A stretch of DNA of 64,000 nucleotides, from the NCBI GenBank assembly GCA_028564925.1, contig CM053027.1, positions 238,099,713 to 238,163,712 on the forward strand. The letters run 5' to 3'. Shown here piece after piece: positions 10,245 to 21,548 of the stretch. The notes beneath the pieces were generated by a model. The model did not search any database, was not told where the DNA came from, and saw only the letters and a program-made list of their open reading frames with translations. A program made the translations under genes and the position numbers. Position 1 is the first letter of the stretch; the number at the start of each line of letters is the position of its first letter. The DNA comes from Lithobates sylvaticus. Taxonomy: Eukaryota > Chordata > Amphibia > Anura > Ranidae.

Positions 10245-13200
10245 ATGGACGCGGTGCGTATTGTCACGCTAAACGCAAAGGGACTTAACGTCCCAGAAAA
10301 AAGGCGGATGCTATTAAATGACATGAAACAAAGGAGGGCAGACATTGTGTTAATACAGGAGACACATTTTAGGGAAAATAAGTTCCCGATGCTGAAGAAC
10401 AGGTTTTACCCAACAGTATACCACTCCACCCACTCGGATGCAAAATCCCGAGGGGTGTCCATTCAGATCGCAGCAAGGGTACCGTGGACTCTGGTAGACA
10501 GGAGGGCAGATCCAGTGGGGAGATTTTTGTTTTTGAAGGGGCTGATCGGGGGAGTGAAGGTTACTATTGCAAACCTGTACGCCCCGAACAACCAACAAGA
10601 TTCCTTCATTAGGAAACACCTGAACATGCTTCAAAGCTTCTCAGAGGGCCAACTTATCATAGGAGGTGATCTCAACATCCCCTTAATTCCCTCAGAAGAC
10701 ACATCCACGAGAACTTCCTCATCCTCTAGAGGGACACGTAAAGTAATCCACACGGCCCTACATGGTGCAAGATTAGTAGACGCTTGGCGCCTCTTTCACC
10801 CTGGCGAACGGGATTATACGTTTTTCTCCCGTACACATCAGGTTTACTCACGTATAGACCACTTCCTGATCCCACACCACCATTTACAGGCGGTAAAAAC
10901 TATAACAATAGGTTCCATCACATGGTCAGACCATGCACCAGTTGAGATGCATTACACACTGTCGGATTACCAGACCAAACAGAAACAGACATGGAGGCTT
11001 AATGAGAGCCTTCTCCAAGACCCAGAGACTCTAGCGGACGTCACAAAGGAACTTGGTCATTATTTCCATACAAACATCACCCCGGACTGCGACATGGGAC
11101 TCATTTGGGAAGCGCACAAAGCGGTGATCCGCGGAGTGCTAATAAAGCACGGGGCGAGGGTCAAGAGACTGAGAACTGCTCAAATATCTGGTCTACTGGG
11201 AAAACTCCAGAAACTAGAACAGGACCACAAGCAGACACCGACCAGATCAATAGGGAGTGAATTAGACACGGTTCGAATACAACTAACAAACCTACTTCAG
11301 TTTAAAGCCAAAGCGGCAATGCAGATAGCTCGTAAAAAATCTTATGAGTCAGGAAACAAGTGCGGCAGACTACTGGCGCAGACTTTAAAGACCCAGACAG
11401 CAGCGACATACATACCACACATACACAACCCAACAGGACAGAAACAGACACTACCGAAACAAATAGCCCAAGAGTTTAAATCCTATTATGAATCCCTCTA
11501 TAACCTGACCGCCACACGCCCACCGACAGATCATATACGGAGATATATAGAGGAATCTAAGATGCCCTCCCTAGCGGCAGATATCTGCCAACTGTTAGAG
11601 GAACCCATAACCCTGGCCGAAGTTCAAGAAGCAATAGGGACCACTAAAAAAGGTAAAGCCCCGGGACCAGACGGCCTCACGATACAATACTATCAAACAT
11701 TTCTTCCATCACTAGGCAACCACTTGGTCACACTACTAAATGCCCTCAGCAAAGGTAATAAACTTCACGACACGACGCTCCTAGCTCAAATAGCAGTAAT
11801 CCTCAAGGAAGGGAAAGACCCAGGACAGTGCGGAAGCTACCGCCCAATATCTCTGTTGAATATAGATTTGAAGTTGTTTACGAAGATTCTGGCCACAAGA
11901 CTTCAATCACACATACCACATGTTGTTCACCTGGACCAGGTGGGCTTTGTTCCGTCCAGGGAAGCGAGGGACAACACCACTAAAGTGCTAAACCTGCTGT
12001 ACCAAACAACCCTTACCAAAATGCCAAGTGTCTTTCTCAGCACAGACGCAGAGAAGGCCTTTGACAGGGTGAGCTGGGACTTCATGTTTACCACGCTGAA
12101 ACACTTAGGCCTAGGGGACAATATGTTAAATTGGATTACAGCGATATATACTCGGCCGACGGCAAGGGTAAGAGCAAACGGTATAATGTCAGACCCCTTT
12201 TCGATCACGAACGGGACACGTCAGGGCTGCCCACTGTCACCTATCCTCTTTGCACTATCCCTTGAGCCATTCCTAGCCCACGTGAGGCAAAACCCAAACA
12301 TCACAGGGATCCAGGTAAAGCAACTCCAGTACAAAGTGTCGGCGTATGCCGACGACTTGATGTTCACCCTCTCAAACCCAGTGATCTCCCCCCCGAATCT
12401 ACTAAGTGAGTTTAAAACATATGGCATGTTATCCAATTTAAAGATTAATTTTACCAAATCGGAAGCAATGGGGGTAAATATACCACCAGCACAACTCACG
12501 CAACTCCAATCCAACTTTAAATTGAAATGGACGAACGCGGCCCTGAAGTACTTAGGGACGTACATCCCGCAAAAAATTTCGAAGATATATGACCTCAACT
12601 CCCCCCCCTCTTAAAAAAGGTTAGGGCTCTTCTACAGCAATGGCAATCCGGCCTACATTTGTGGCTGGGTCGCTGTAATATCCTGAAAATGTAAATTCTC
12701 CCAAAATTTCTCTACTTAATGCAGGCACTGCCCATACACATACCATCTACATACTTTAAGCAGATACATTCCCTCTTTACGGAGTTCGTGTGGACCAAAA
12801 AGAGGCCCAGATTGGCCAACAAATTGTTGGTTCTCCCCAAGCAGTATGGTGGTCTGGCACTACCAAATTTACGAGCCTACTACCAGGCGGTCCACTTAAG
12901 TAGGCTGTTGGACTGGTGTCGACACCAGGAGACTAAGCTGTGGACTCAGGTGGAGCAGGCCCAAAGCGTAGTACCCCTCCGGAGGACGCCGTGGTGTTAT
13001 AAGGGACTTCCGCCTGAGATTAAACGCCACCCATTGGTTGGGAACACATCGGGGATTTGTGTCCGTCTCATATCCCAGATGTCTCTCTCCACTCCAAACT
13101 CTCCTTTATACCCAATATTAGGGAACCCCTTATTCACCCCAGGCATTGGAGATGGACCCTTTCGGGCCTTGGCGGAGGCAGGGATACACCAGGCATCCCA

Positions 13201-14053
13201 CTTTAGTCGTAGAGGGAGATGGAACTCGATCGAGGAACTATCTGACCCTTCGGGTCCATTCCACCTAGATTTCATGAGAGCACTACAGTTACGCCATTTC
13301 CTTAACACCATCCCAACGCTCCCAGACGATGACCAACCGCTTACGACATTAGAAGACCTTTGTAACGACACAGGAGTTATACCACACACACTTTCCCTGA
13401 CCTACTCTCTCATAAACGACCCCCCAGGGGACTTCGTGCCTCCGGGCCTACTTAAATGGGAAGAAGATCTGGGAGCTCAGTTTAGCCCCACCAAAAGACG
13501 TCATATCCTTCACTACACACATAAATCCTCTATCTGCGCCAAGACGCAAGAGACCAATTATAAGATTATATCGCGTTGGTACAAGACCCCGGTGCTACTA
13601 CATAGGATCTTCCCGACGGCGACAGACATGTGCTGGCACTGTCAAACGGAAAAAGGTACCATATTACACATCTTTTGGTCATGCCCCAAGCTACAACATT
13701 ACTGGAAAGTGATTCAGGAAACGATCCAAAAACTCACGGAGCGGCCCATTGTGGCCGACCCAGCATTTTTTCTCCTACACGCGAATGACATCCCCAACAG
13801 GAAATATAAAAAATCGGTAATTCGCCACTTACTTGACGCAGCCAAGGCATGCATCCCACTGTGCTGGAAATCTGCCCTCCCGCCGTCCATTGACCTATGG
13901 CTCCAAAAGGTGTAGGAAATCAGGCAAATGGAGGACCTCATCCTTACATCACAAAAAAGGCAAGAGACATTTACCAAAACTTGGCAATTATGGACCATGT
14001 TCATATACTCGGCAGAAGGCCAGGCCCTGAGAGGTCACACAATAGACACCTAA
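10245..14053 (+). pseudogene. L1 ORF2: APE endonuclease plus reverse transcriptase, disabled
   Basis: ORF2 of about 1270 codons supplies nicking and target-primed reverse transcription for the LINE. The N-terminal APE-type endonuclease (about residues 1-230) shows TLNAKGLN, QETHF, GGDLNIPL and SDHAPVEM. The reverse transcriptase (about 460-760) shows GKAPGPDGLT, YRPISLLN, DQVGFV, TDAEKAFDRVSW, NGTRQGCPLSP and the catalytic YADD. A cysteine-rich C-terminal motif (CWHCQTEKGTILHIFWSC) lies near 13630-13682. Three lesions are visible: a one-base loss in the C-run near 12602-12608 ending the first frame at 12614; an in-frame TAA at 12692-12694 that copy 2 also carries; and a TAG at 13913-13915 where copy 2 has a Glu codon. 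The natural end is TAA 14051-14053. The ATG at 10245 matches the start of copy 2. Confidence 0.93.
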
Positions 14054-14761
14054 TCATTAATTATAACGTCATAGTACGAGATAGTCACTGAAATGGCCAC
14101 ACTCTGTTTGAGGCAGCGTACCATGCAGTACATAAAGTTTGTTACTTGTACGATAGATGCTCCATGTCCGCGGGGGCTCCCCCCCACCTCTTCTCCCTCC
14201 CTTTCAACCCCTCTTTTTCTCACTATCCTATCCTCAACTGTTTCTAATTTCTCTCTTCCTCCCCCCGCCGCCTCTCGCCACGGAGGCCCCCCTTTTTTAG
14301 GGGGACCCGGGGCGAGGGGATGGTGGAGAGGGGAGCTCTGTATATATGTAGATTTATATATGTGTGCATGTGTGCATATGTATGATAAGGAAAAAGGGAA
14401 ACAAAGGACGGGCCCCGTAGGGCCGCAAATACTCAAATAGATAACATACAATACCAGACGACTCAGGTCACGTATAGAGAGACCTGAATTCCAACTCCCC
14501 GATCTGCTAAGGAATTCCTAAGTCACCCCAAACACAACACAAGATAAGTACACATGGAGGAGGGCAAATACTAAGTCTTGACATAACATTAGGGAAGCCA
14601 CATCACCTCAATACACAGGAAAGGCGTAGGGTGGAATAAGATGTTGTGCTTTTGTATTTTCCGTTGGTTGATCATTGGATGTACTGTATGTTGACTCACT
14701 CTGTTATCTGTTGGTCCATGTGGGCCCTGTTCTTATGAAAAAAAAAAAAAAAAGAAGAAAA

Positions 14762-14997
14762 CTTGTACTTGCTCAAGCCAGCTGCAGTGCTCTCCTCTCT
14801 CCACCCAGACCTCAGCATTATTATATACCATCTAGGAACATTAACCCTGTATGGTATGATGAGGCTGGGGTGTGAACACAGCCACTCACAATTCACCAGG
14901 AGCTCCACAGGACCAGTCACAGCACTGGGAGAGCCTAGTGGACCAAGGAAGAAGGTAAAGCTGGGTACACACAGATCGCAATTCTTTCGGTTTAGCA
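14762..14997. other. Unassigned spacer between L1 copy 1 and arm A
   Basis: 236 bp with no recognised feature. It has no counterpart beside L1 copy 2, so it marks the place where the two inverted arms cease to match. A GCTGGGTACACACAGATCG stretch at its end resembles Harbinger-MITE terminal sequence but stands alone. Confidence 0.4.
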
Positions 14998-15015
14998 GGA
15001 ACCAGCTGAATTTTG

Positions 15016-15347
15016 TGTTGAATAATTTTTATTGAAAATTTTGCAATAACAGAACATTAACAGGCATGTAAGTACACGTATATAATCACATTCACATTCA
15101 AGGGATGTGGTGTCACAGATAGTAAGATCTGTTTACATGAAGCAATAATACATAACCAGTCATAACTCTTGAATGAAGGGGGTACAGGAAGGCTCCATCC
15201 CTGTATATGGCCCTATATAGCGTCTTAAAGAGTCAGGTATAGGAGAAGTCCAGGAGATCCCAGACTCCCGGGTGCCCCAAAAGGGATCATGCTGTCACCC
15301 TGGAGTGGGAACCACCAGATATCCGTCACAGGGTCAGGTTATGTCTT
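15016..15347 (-). repeat. L1 3'-end fragment with 18-bp target duplication
   Basis: A 332-bp fragment read on the minus strand ends in TGCAAAATTTTCAATAAAAA followed by an A/T-rich tail, like a LINE 3' end. It is flanked by perfect 18-bp direct repeats GGAACCAGCTGAATTTTG at 14998-15015 and 15348-15365, the signature of target-primed insertion. The same fragment is present in arm C (about 43885-44205), where the outer target repeat is replaced by another L1 3' end. Confidence 0.85.
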
Positions 15348-15365
15348 GGAACCAGCTGAATTTTG

Positions 15366-15985
15366 ATCTATGTGTGGCCTTGCCTGTTAAAATCTGCCCC
15401 ATCAGATCAGTTTATGTAGAATGGGACTGCTGGAAAACCTTGTTCGACCAGCAGCTTGCAGCCAATCACCTGCAGTGTTGATCAATGTATTCTAACAGAG
15501 AGTCCCCACTGTCAGAATATGTCTCGGTAAAGGTGATGTATGCATCTATCTCTTATGTGTGGATGGATGAATCTAACGGTTGGGTTCGCACTGCTGTATG
15601 GAGCGGCTCTGTTCTCCATTTTAGGTCTGATTTTAGTCTTAAATTTTGGCTGAATTCAGACCAGAAACCAGGGTTGCCAACCTCCCGCAGAATTTTTTAC
15701 TGACAAAACATGGGAAATTTACTGGCGAAACACATTTTTTACTGGCAACCTTTTTCTTCTCCTACAATAATTTTTGGTGCTTATTTTGTGATATTTTCAC
15801 ATGAACTGGCGTAATCAGGTCTTGAAAGCTGTTTACTATTGATCAGATTATCAGACAATCGCTCCAAATGCCATTGTTTTCATCCAATGTTCTCATCATT
15901 TGTACTAAGCATTAATGAGCATTTAACCCATGCACAACCCGGGGGGGGGGGGGGCGCAGTTTGGCATGTTCGCCCTGGGCGCTGA
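15366..15985. other. Unassigned sequence in arm A
   Basis: 620 bp without a supported gene. It includes a block of repeated TTTTTACTG words (15695-15745) of interspersed-repeat style and a G-run at 15942-15953. The same sequence is mirrored at about 43248-43866. I see no coding signal on either strand. Confidence 0.4.
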
Positions 15986-16171
15986 ATGACCTTGTCCCGG
16001 CACTGGTGTTTGACAACCCGAGCCCTGAAAAATTCTGCATCTGTGTTAGAGTTTTTGCAGGAAAGCGATAAGGGTCTGGCACTTAAGGTGCAAGTTGCTG
16101 CCTTGGTATTGATTTTGGAAAGATCAATCTCTTCAGAGCCTTTGGTCACAAGATTTTTCAAAGCTCCCTAG
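15986..16171 (+). mobile_element. DIRS-like retroelement fossil fragment (arm A)
   Basis: A short stretch that resembles the N-terminal part of a DIRS tyrosine recombinase (helical words like EFLQ, GLALK and RFFKA spaced as in that family). It is an isolated scrap with no other part of the element recognisable around it, old and broken. The mirrored copy is at 43062-43247. The family call rests on remembered similarity and is moderate. Confidence 0.5.
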
Positions 16172-16311
16172 TTGGGTAAGTCTTGTTTATCCTCTCAGGT
16201 GCTGTCCTGAAAGACGTTTTGGGAAAATTCAAGTTAGATGTACAGGTACCTTGTTTTCTAAGAGTCTTTCAGGAGAGCAATGGCCTGCCCTTATGCTGTG
16301 ATTTAATGTGC

Positions 16312-16545
16312 ATCTGCACGCTGCATCTGGTGACAAGCGACTGGTGGCAAGTGACACACTGCATCTGGTGGCAGGCAACGGGTGGCAAGTGACGGTTGCA
16401 ACTGACACATTGCATCTGGTGGCAGGCGATGCTGGCAAGTGACAAGCTGCATCTGGTGGCAGGCGATGGTGGCAAATTACACTATGCAGGCGATGATTGC
16501 AACTGACACACTGCACCTGGTGACAGGCGACTGGTGGCAAGTAGG
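16312..16545. repeat. Short minisatellite (CATCTGGTGGCA type), arm A
   Basis: Irregular tandem units of about 30-60 bp built from GCATCTGGTGGCAGGC, GGCAAGTGAC and TGCAACTGACACA. The mirrored copy lies at about 42690-42920 in arm C. It directly abuts the GAACCGAAC repeat. Confidence 0.85.
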
Positions 16546-16832
16546 GATGGGCCGAACACCCCCAGTTCGGTTCGCACCAGAACCTGCGAACGGACCGAAA
16601 ATTCGTGCAAACTTTAGAACCCCATTAAAGTCTATGGGACTCAAACATTCAAAATCAAAAGTGCTAATTGTAAAGGCTAATATGCAAGTTATTGTCCTAG
16701 AAATGGTTTGGGGACCCGGCTCCTGCCCCAGGGGACATGGATCAATGCAACATTTTTTTTTTAAAAACGTCTTTTTTCGGGAGCACTGATTTTAATGACA
16801 CTTAAAGTGAAAAAAAAAAGTGAAATATTCCT
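16546..16832 (+). repeat. GAACCGAAC-type interspersed repeat, copy in arm A, interrupted by piggyBac
   Basis: Begins GGGCCGAACACC and holds CGGTTCGCACCAGAACCTGCG and CCTGCCCCAGGGGACATGG. It runs to TTCCTTTAA, where piggyBac A starts. The remaining part of the repeat beyond TTAA, visible in the empty copy at 8215-8270, is not seen on this side. Confidence 0.85.
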
Positions 16833-17358
16833 TTAACCACTTTCAGACCGAACCATTTTGCAGCCTTAAGACCAGAGGACTTTTTACAATTTCGCACTGC
16901 ACTGGTTTAACTGGTAATTACGCGGTCATGCAATGTTGTACCCAAACAAAATTTGCGTCCTTTTCTTCCCACAAATAGAGCTTTCTTTTGATGGTATTTG
17001 ATTGCCTCTGCGATTTTTATTTTTTGCGCTATAAACGGAAAGAGACCGAAGATTTTGAAAAAAAATGATATTTTCTACTTTTTGTTATAAGAAAAATCCA
17101 ATAAACTCAATTTTAGTCATACTTTTAAGCCAAAATGTATTCAGCCACATGTCTTTGGTAAAAAAAAAAATGTAATAAGCGTATATTTATTGGTTTTGCA
17201 CAAAAGTTATAGCGTCTACAAACTAGGGTACATTTTCTGGAATTTACGCAGCTTTTAGTTTATGACTGCCTGTCTCATTTCCTGAGGTGCTAAAATGGCA
17301 GGGCAGTACAAACCCCCCCCCCCCCCCCAAATGACCCCATTTTGGAAAGTAGACACCC

Positions 17359-17827
17359 TAAAGGCCCGTACACACGATCAGACTTTTTGACATCCAACAT
17401 GCAAATTAGCTGGTTTGGACCAACATCCGACCGTGTGTACGCTCCATCGGACCAACTTTTTCCAGGTTTCATCTGACTTTTGTTGGCTGTGCGAACGGAC
17501 CAACTTTCTGCCAACAAAAGTCCGATGGACCAAAGTCCGACCGTGTGTACACAAAACCAACAGACTTTTGTACAAAGTACAAACACGCATGCTCAGAACC
17601 AATGCAAAAGATCAGACAACAATATAGAAGTTGACCAAAGGTGGCGCTGGAGTATTCGAACGTCCTCTTTTGAAGTGCCGTCAGTACGTTGAAACGTCAC
17701 TACGTTCATGTTTGTTGCCTAAAAAGTCCGATCGTGTGTATGCAATACCAACTTAGGGGCCAACGCCCTTTGGACCAAAATCCACGGGAAAGTTGGTCCA
17801 CGGTCCGATCGTGTGTATGAGGCTTTA
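17359..17827. mobile_element. Harbinger-type MITE inside piggyBac A
   Basis: A 469-bp element with imperfect inverted termini. The left end reads TAAAGGCCCGTACACACGATC; the right end in reverse complement reads TAAAGCCTCATACACACGATC. The interior is built from repeated GGACCAAC and GTCCGACCGTGTGTAC words. No coding capacity. It is present at the same place in arm C (41409-41875), so it was already in the piggyBac before the duplication. Copy B lacks it. Confidence 0.85.
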
Positions 17828-17879
17828 GGAAATTGCTAAGGGCATGTTGAGCCCATTGAATATTTTATTTTTTTGTCCC

Positions 17880-19190
17880 AAGTGATTGAATAATGACAAA
17901 AAATAAATGTTTACAAAAAGTTGTCACTAAATGATATATTTCTCACACATGCTATGGGCATATGTGGAATTACACCCCAAAATTAATTTAGCTGCTTCTC
18001 CTGATTACGGTGATACCACATGTGTGGGACTTTTTGGGAGCCTATCCGTGTACGGGACCCCGAAAACCAAGCACCGCCTTCAGGATTTCTAAGGGCGTAC
18101 ATTTTTGATTTCACTCCTCACTACCTATCACTACCTATCACAGTTTTGAAGGCCATAAAATGCCAAGATAGCACAAAACCCCCCCAAATGACCCCATTTT
18201 GGAAAGTAGACACCCTAAGCTATTTGCTGAGAGGCATGTTGAGTCCATGGAATATTTTATATTTTGCCACAAGTTGCGGAAAAATTACAAACTTTTATTT
18301 TTTTTTTGCCCAAAGTTGTCACTAAATTATATATTGCTCACACATGCCATGGGCATATGTGGAATTACACCCCAAAATAAATTCTGCTGCTTCTCCTGAG
18401 TACGGGGATACCACATGTGTGGGACTTTTTTGGGAGCCTAGCCACGTACGGGACCCCGAAAACCAAGCACCGCCTTCAGGGCGTACATTTTTGAATTCAC
18501 TCCTCACTGCCTATCATAGTTTCGGAGGCCATGGAATGCCCAGATGGCACAAAATCCCCCAAAATGATCCCATTTTGGAAAGTAGACACCCCAAGCTATT
18601 TTCTGAGAGGCATGGTGAGTATTTTGCAGCTCTCATTTGTTTTTGAAAATGAAGAAAGAAAATAAAAATGTATTTTTTTTTCTTTTTTCAATTTTCAAAA
18701 CTTTGTGACAAAAAGCGAGATCTGCAAAATACTCACCATACCTCTTAGCAAATAGCTTGGGGTGTCTACTTTCCAAAATAGGGGTCATTTGGGGGTATTT
18801 TGTGCCATCTGGGTATTCCATGGCCTCTGAAACTGTGATAGGCAGTGAGGAGTGAATTCAAAAATTGACACCCTTCGAAATCCTGAAGGTGGTGCTTGGT
18901 TTTTGGGGTCCCGTACGTGGCTAGGCTCCCAAAAAGTCTTACGCATGTGGTATCCCCGTACTCAGGAGAAGCAGCAGAATGTTTTTTGGGGTGTAATTCC
19001 ACATATGCCCATGGCATGTTTGAGCAATATATAATTTAGTGACAACTTTGTGCAACTTTTCTCACAACTTGTGTCAAAATATAAAATATAAAATATTCCA
19101 TGAACTCGACATGCCTCCCAGCAAAAGCTTGGGGTGTCTACTTTCCAAAATGGGGTCATTTGGGGGGGTTTTAACTGTCCTGGCATTTTA
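17880..19190. repeat. Large imperfect palindrome in piggyBac A
   Basis: Two arms of roughly 500-800 bp face each other around a centre near 18650-18700. The left arm has CCATTTTGGAAAGTAGACAC and CACATGTGTGGGACTTTTT, and the right arm carries the reverse complements. Within the left arm a ~380-bp unit is itself duplicated (17940-18290 and 18330-18620). It corresponds to 33010-34080 in copy B. In copy C most of it is missing. Confidence 0.85.
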
Positions 19191-21060
19191 TGCACAACAT
19201 TTAGACACTTATGTCACATATTACCCACTCTTCTAACCGCTTGAAGACAAAGCCCTTTCTGACACTTTTTGTTTACATGAAAAAATATTTTTTTTTTGCA
19301 AGAAAATTACGTTGAACCTCGAAACAATATATATTTTTTAAAGCAAAGGCCCTACAGATTAAAATGGTGGGTGTTTTATTTTTTTTTTTTCACTCAGTAT
19401 TTGCGCAGCGATTTTTCAAACGCATTTTTTTTGGGAAAAAAACTTTTTTTAATTTTAATGCACTAAAACACACTATCTTGCCCAAATATTTGATGAAATA
19501 AAAAAGAAGATCTTAGGCCGAGTACATGGATACCAAACACGACATGCTTTAAAATTGCGCAGAAACGTGCAGCAGTGACAAACTACATACATTTTTAAAA
19601 GCATTTAAACACCTTTACAGGTTATCACTTTAGATTTACGGAGGAGGTCTACTGCTAAAATTACTGCCCTCGATCTGACCTTCGCAGTGATACCTCACAT
19701 GCATGGTGCAATTGCTGTTTACATATGACGCCAGACCGACGCTTGCGTTCGCCTTTGCGCGAGAGCAGGGGGGGACAGGGGTGCTTTTATTTATTTTTTT
19801 TTTATTTATTTTGCTTTTTTTTTCATTTATATATATTTTTTATCATTTTTATTGTTATCTCAGGGAATGTAAACATCCCCTATGATAGCAATAGGTAGTG
19901 ACAGGTACTCTTTTTTGAAAAAATTGGGGTCCATTAGACCCTAGATCTGTCCTCTGCCCTCAAAGCATCTGACCACACCAAGATCGGTGTGATAAAATAT
20001 TTTCCCAATGGTGCTGTTTATATCCGGCAAAATCTAAGTCATGAAATGCTCGTAGCTTCCGGTTTCTTAGGCCATAGAGATGATTGGAGCCATTCTGGTC
20101 TCTGATCAGCTCTATCGTCAGCTGGCGGAACCACCGGCTGCATTCTCAGTTCCCTGTTGGGACAGGAGAGCCAGAGAAAACCATGGAAGACGGTAGGGGG
20201 GGGGGGGCATTCCCTCCCACTGCTTGTAAAAGCAGTCTAGAGGCTAATTAGCCACTAGGATTGCTTTTACATGAAAGTCGACCGCTGGCTGAAAAGAATG
20301 ATACCAAGATAATACCTAAACCCGCCGACATCATTCTGGTATAACCACTCAAATTCCAGCAACATACCAGTACATTGCTGGTCCTTGTTTGGCATATATT
20401 GTAATCTTTTTTTTCATGCAGCCTGTGGGCTGAGCGAAAAAAAAAGATTGATCGGTGGGTATGCCCACCATTAGAATACCCCCCTTCATCCACCCACTTC
20501 TAATGATGGGCATACATGCACCATTTTGTTTTTAACTGTGGTGATGAAATCACCTCCAACAGCGCTGGAGTCACGGGTTTATGTATCGTGGGAGCAAACG
20601 CTGTTGCTGTCAAGATAAATAAATCCACACTGCAGCTGAATGGCGTACCTGCAAAGCAAATTATGGTTAACAGTAAAACAAAGTAACATTACAGTATAAC
20701 AGTAAGATTTACAATACATGCAAAGCAAATACAAAAAAAACATAGTAAAAAATAAAACATTTTTTAACGCAACCTGTGCCTAAAATATATATATGCCGAA
20801 GCATGGGGCATCCTCCCGCAAAAGGTAGGAGCAAATCGCTCCTCCGCCCCTGCTGCCCCCATGCTTCAGCATATATGCTCTTTTTTTTAACTTTGGTGGT
20901 GAAATCACCTCCGACAACACCGGAGTCACGGCTTTATGTATCGTGGGAGCAAACGCTGTTGCTGTCAAGATAAATAAATCCGCGCTGCAGCTGAATGGCA
21001 TACCTGCTAAGCAAATTATGGTTAACAATAAAACAAAGTAACATTACAGTATAACAGTAA

Positions 21061-21210
21061 TGCCGCGTACACACGAAGGGACTTTTCCCGGCGGACCTAA
21101 GTCCAGCGGACAATCCGCTGGACTTTCCAGCTGGGTACGCTGGACTAAAAAGCGAACGGACTTGACCACACACGATCACGCAAAAAGTCCGGCGGTTCAC
21201 GCGATGACGT
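21061..21210 (+). repeat. Harbinger left terminal region
   Basis: The terminal bases TGCCGCGTACACACG match the ends of the small MITEs at 31739-31782 and 39185-39255. Just inside lies a perfect hairpin, AAGTCCAGCGG/CCGCTGGACTT (21099-21125), and further GGACT/AGTCC words typical of Harbinger subterminal sequence. The last part, ACGTACAGCACGTACGACGG, is locally palindromic. Confidence 0.75.
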
Positions 21211-21548
21211 ACAGCACGTACGACGGGACTAGAAAAAGGAAGCTCGAGATCCCAACCGACACCCTTTGGGCCCCGTCAGCTAATCTCGTGTGTATCGCGT
21301 GTTAGTTGACGTTTGGTTAGAGACGATTCGCGCTTCTCAGACTTCTGCTTAATTTGTTCGCTTCTGCCATTCAGTTTGTGCTTGTGAGGTTTGTATCTGG
21401 CTTTCAGTGCGTGTGGATCAGTTCCTACCTGTTCTCAGGCCGTTCTGGTCCGCTCGTTCCTGTTTTTCAGGTCGTTCTTCATAGGCCTTGCTGTTCTTCA
21501 GTGCGTTCTGTTAAGTTGTTTGTTTGATCAGCCGACCGTTTTGAAGCC

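Larger units (their letters stand above)
8563..14761 (+). mobile_element. L1/Tx1-type LINE, copy 1, 5'-truncated within ORF1
   Basis: A non-LTR retrotransposon that starts inside the ORF1 C-terminal domain. It has a ~1.44-kb inter-ORF region, ORF2 with endonuclease and reverse transcriptase, a 3' UTR with a C-rich and T-rich stretch, and a poly(A) tail at about 14738-14753. The 5' junction at about 8563 follows the GAACCGAAC repeat, with microhomology around TACCCCC. Comparison with the minus-strand copy at 44321-51461 gives about 95% nucleotide identity by eye. No target duplication was found. Confidence 0.93.
15016..21060 (+). repeat. Inverted segmental duplication, arm A
   Basis: Matches the reverse complement of 39365-44210 at about 99% by eye in sampled blocks (for example 15480-15700, 16833-17350 and 19690-19780). 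The match crosses several unrelated repeats, so it is a segmental duplication and not repeated transposition. The chief difference is about 1.2 kb (roughly 18070-19330) present here and absent from arm C. The inner end here is the Harbinger insertion at 21061. Confidence 0.88.
16833..21060 (-). mobile_element. piggyBac element copy A (3' half, interrupted by Harbinger)
   Basis: Starts with target TTAA at 16833-16836 followed by the terminal CCACTTTCAGACCG, which mirrors the 3' end of copy C (ending TTAA 42395-42398). It matches the 3' noncoding half of copies B and C and stops at 21060, where Harbinger is inserted after CAGTAA. No transposase coding sequence remains on this side. It contains the TACACACGATC MITE (17359-17827), a large palindrome (about 17880-19190) and a hairpin at about 20790-20880. 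Confidence 0.88.

Noticed and set aside
14741-15015. Target duplication for L1 copy 1
   Set aside because: I compared the sequence after the poly(A) with that before 8563 and found no convincing direct repeat; the 5' end formed by truncation with microhomology.
16229-16540. Open frames with repeated HLPPVACHQMQC-type words, on both arms
   Set aside because: Products of the CATCTGGTGGCA minisatellite with no other coding evidence.
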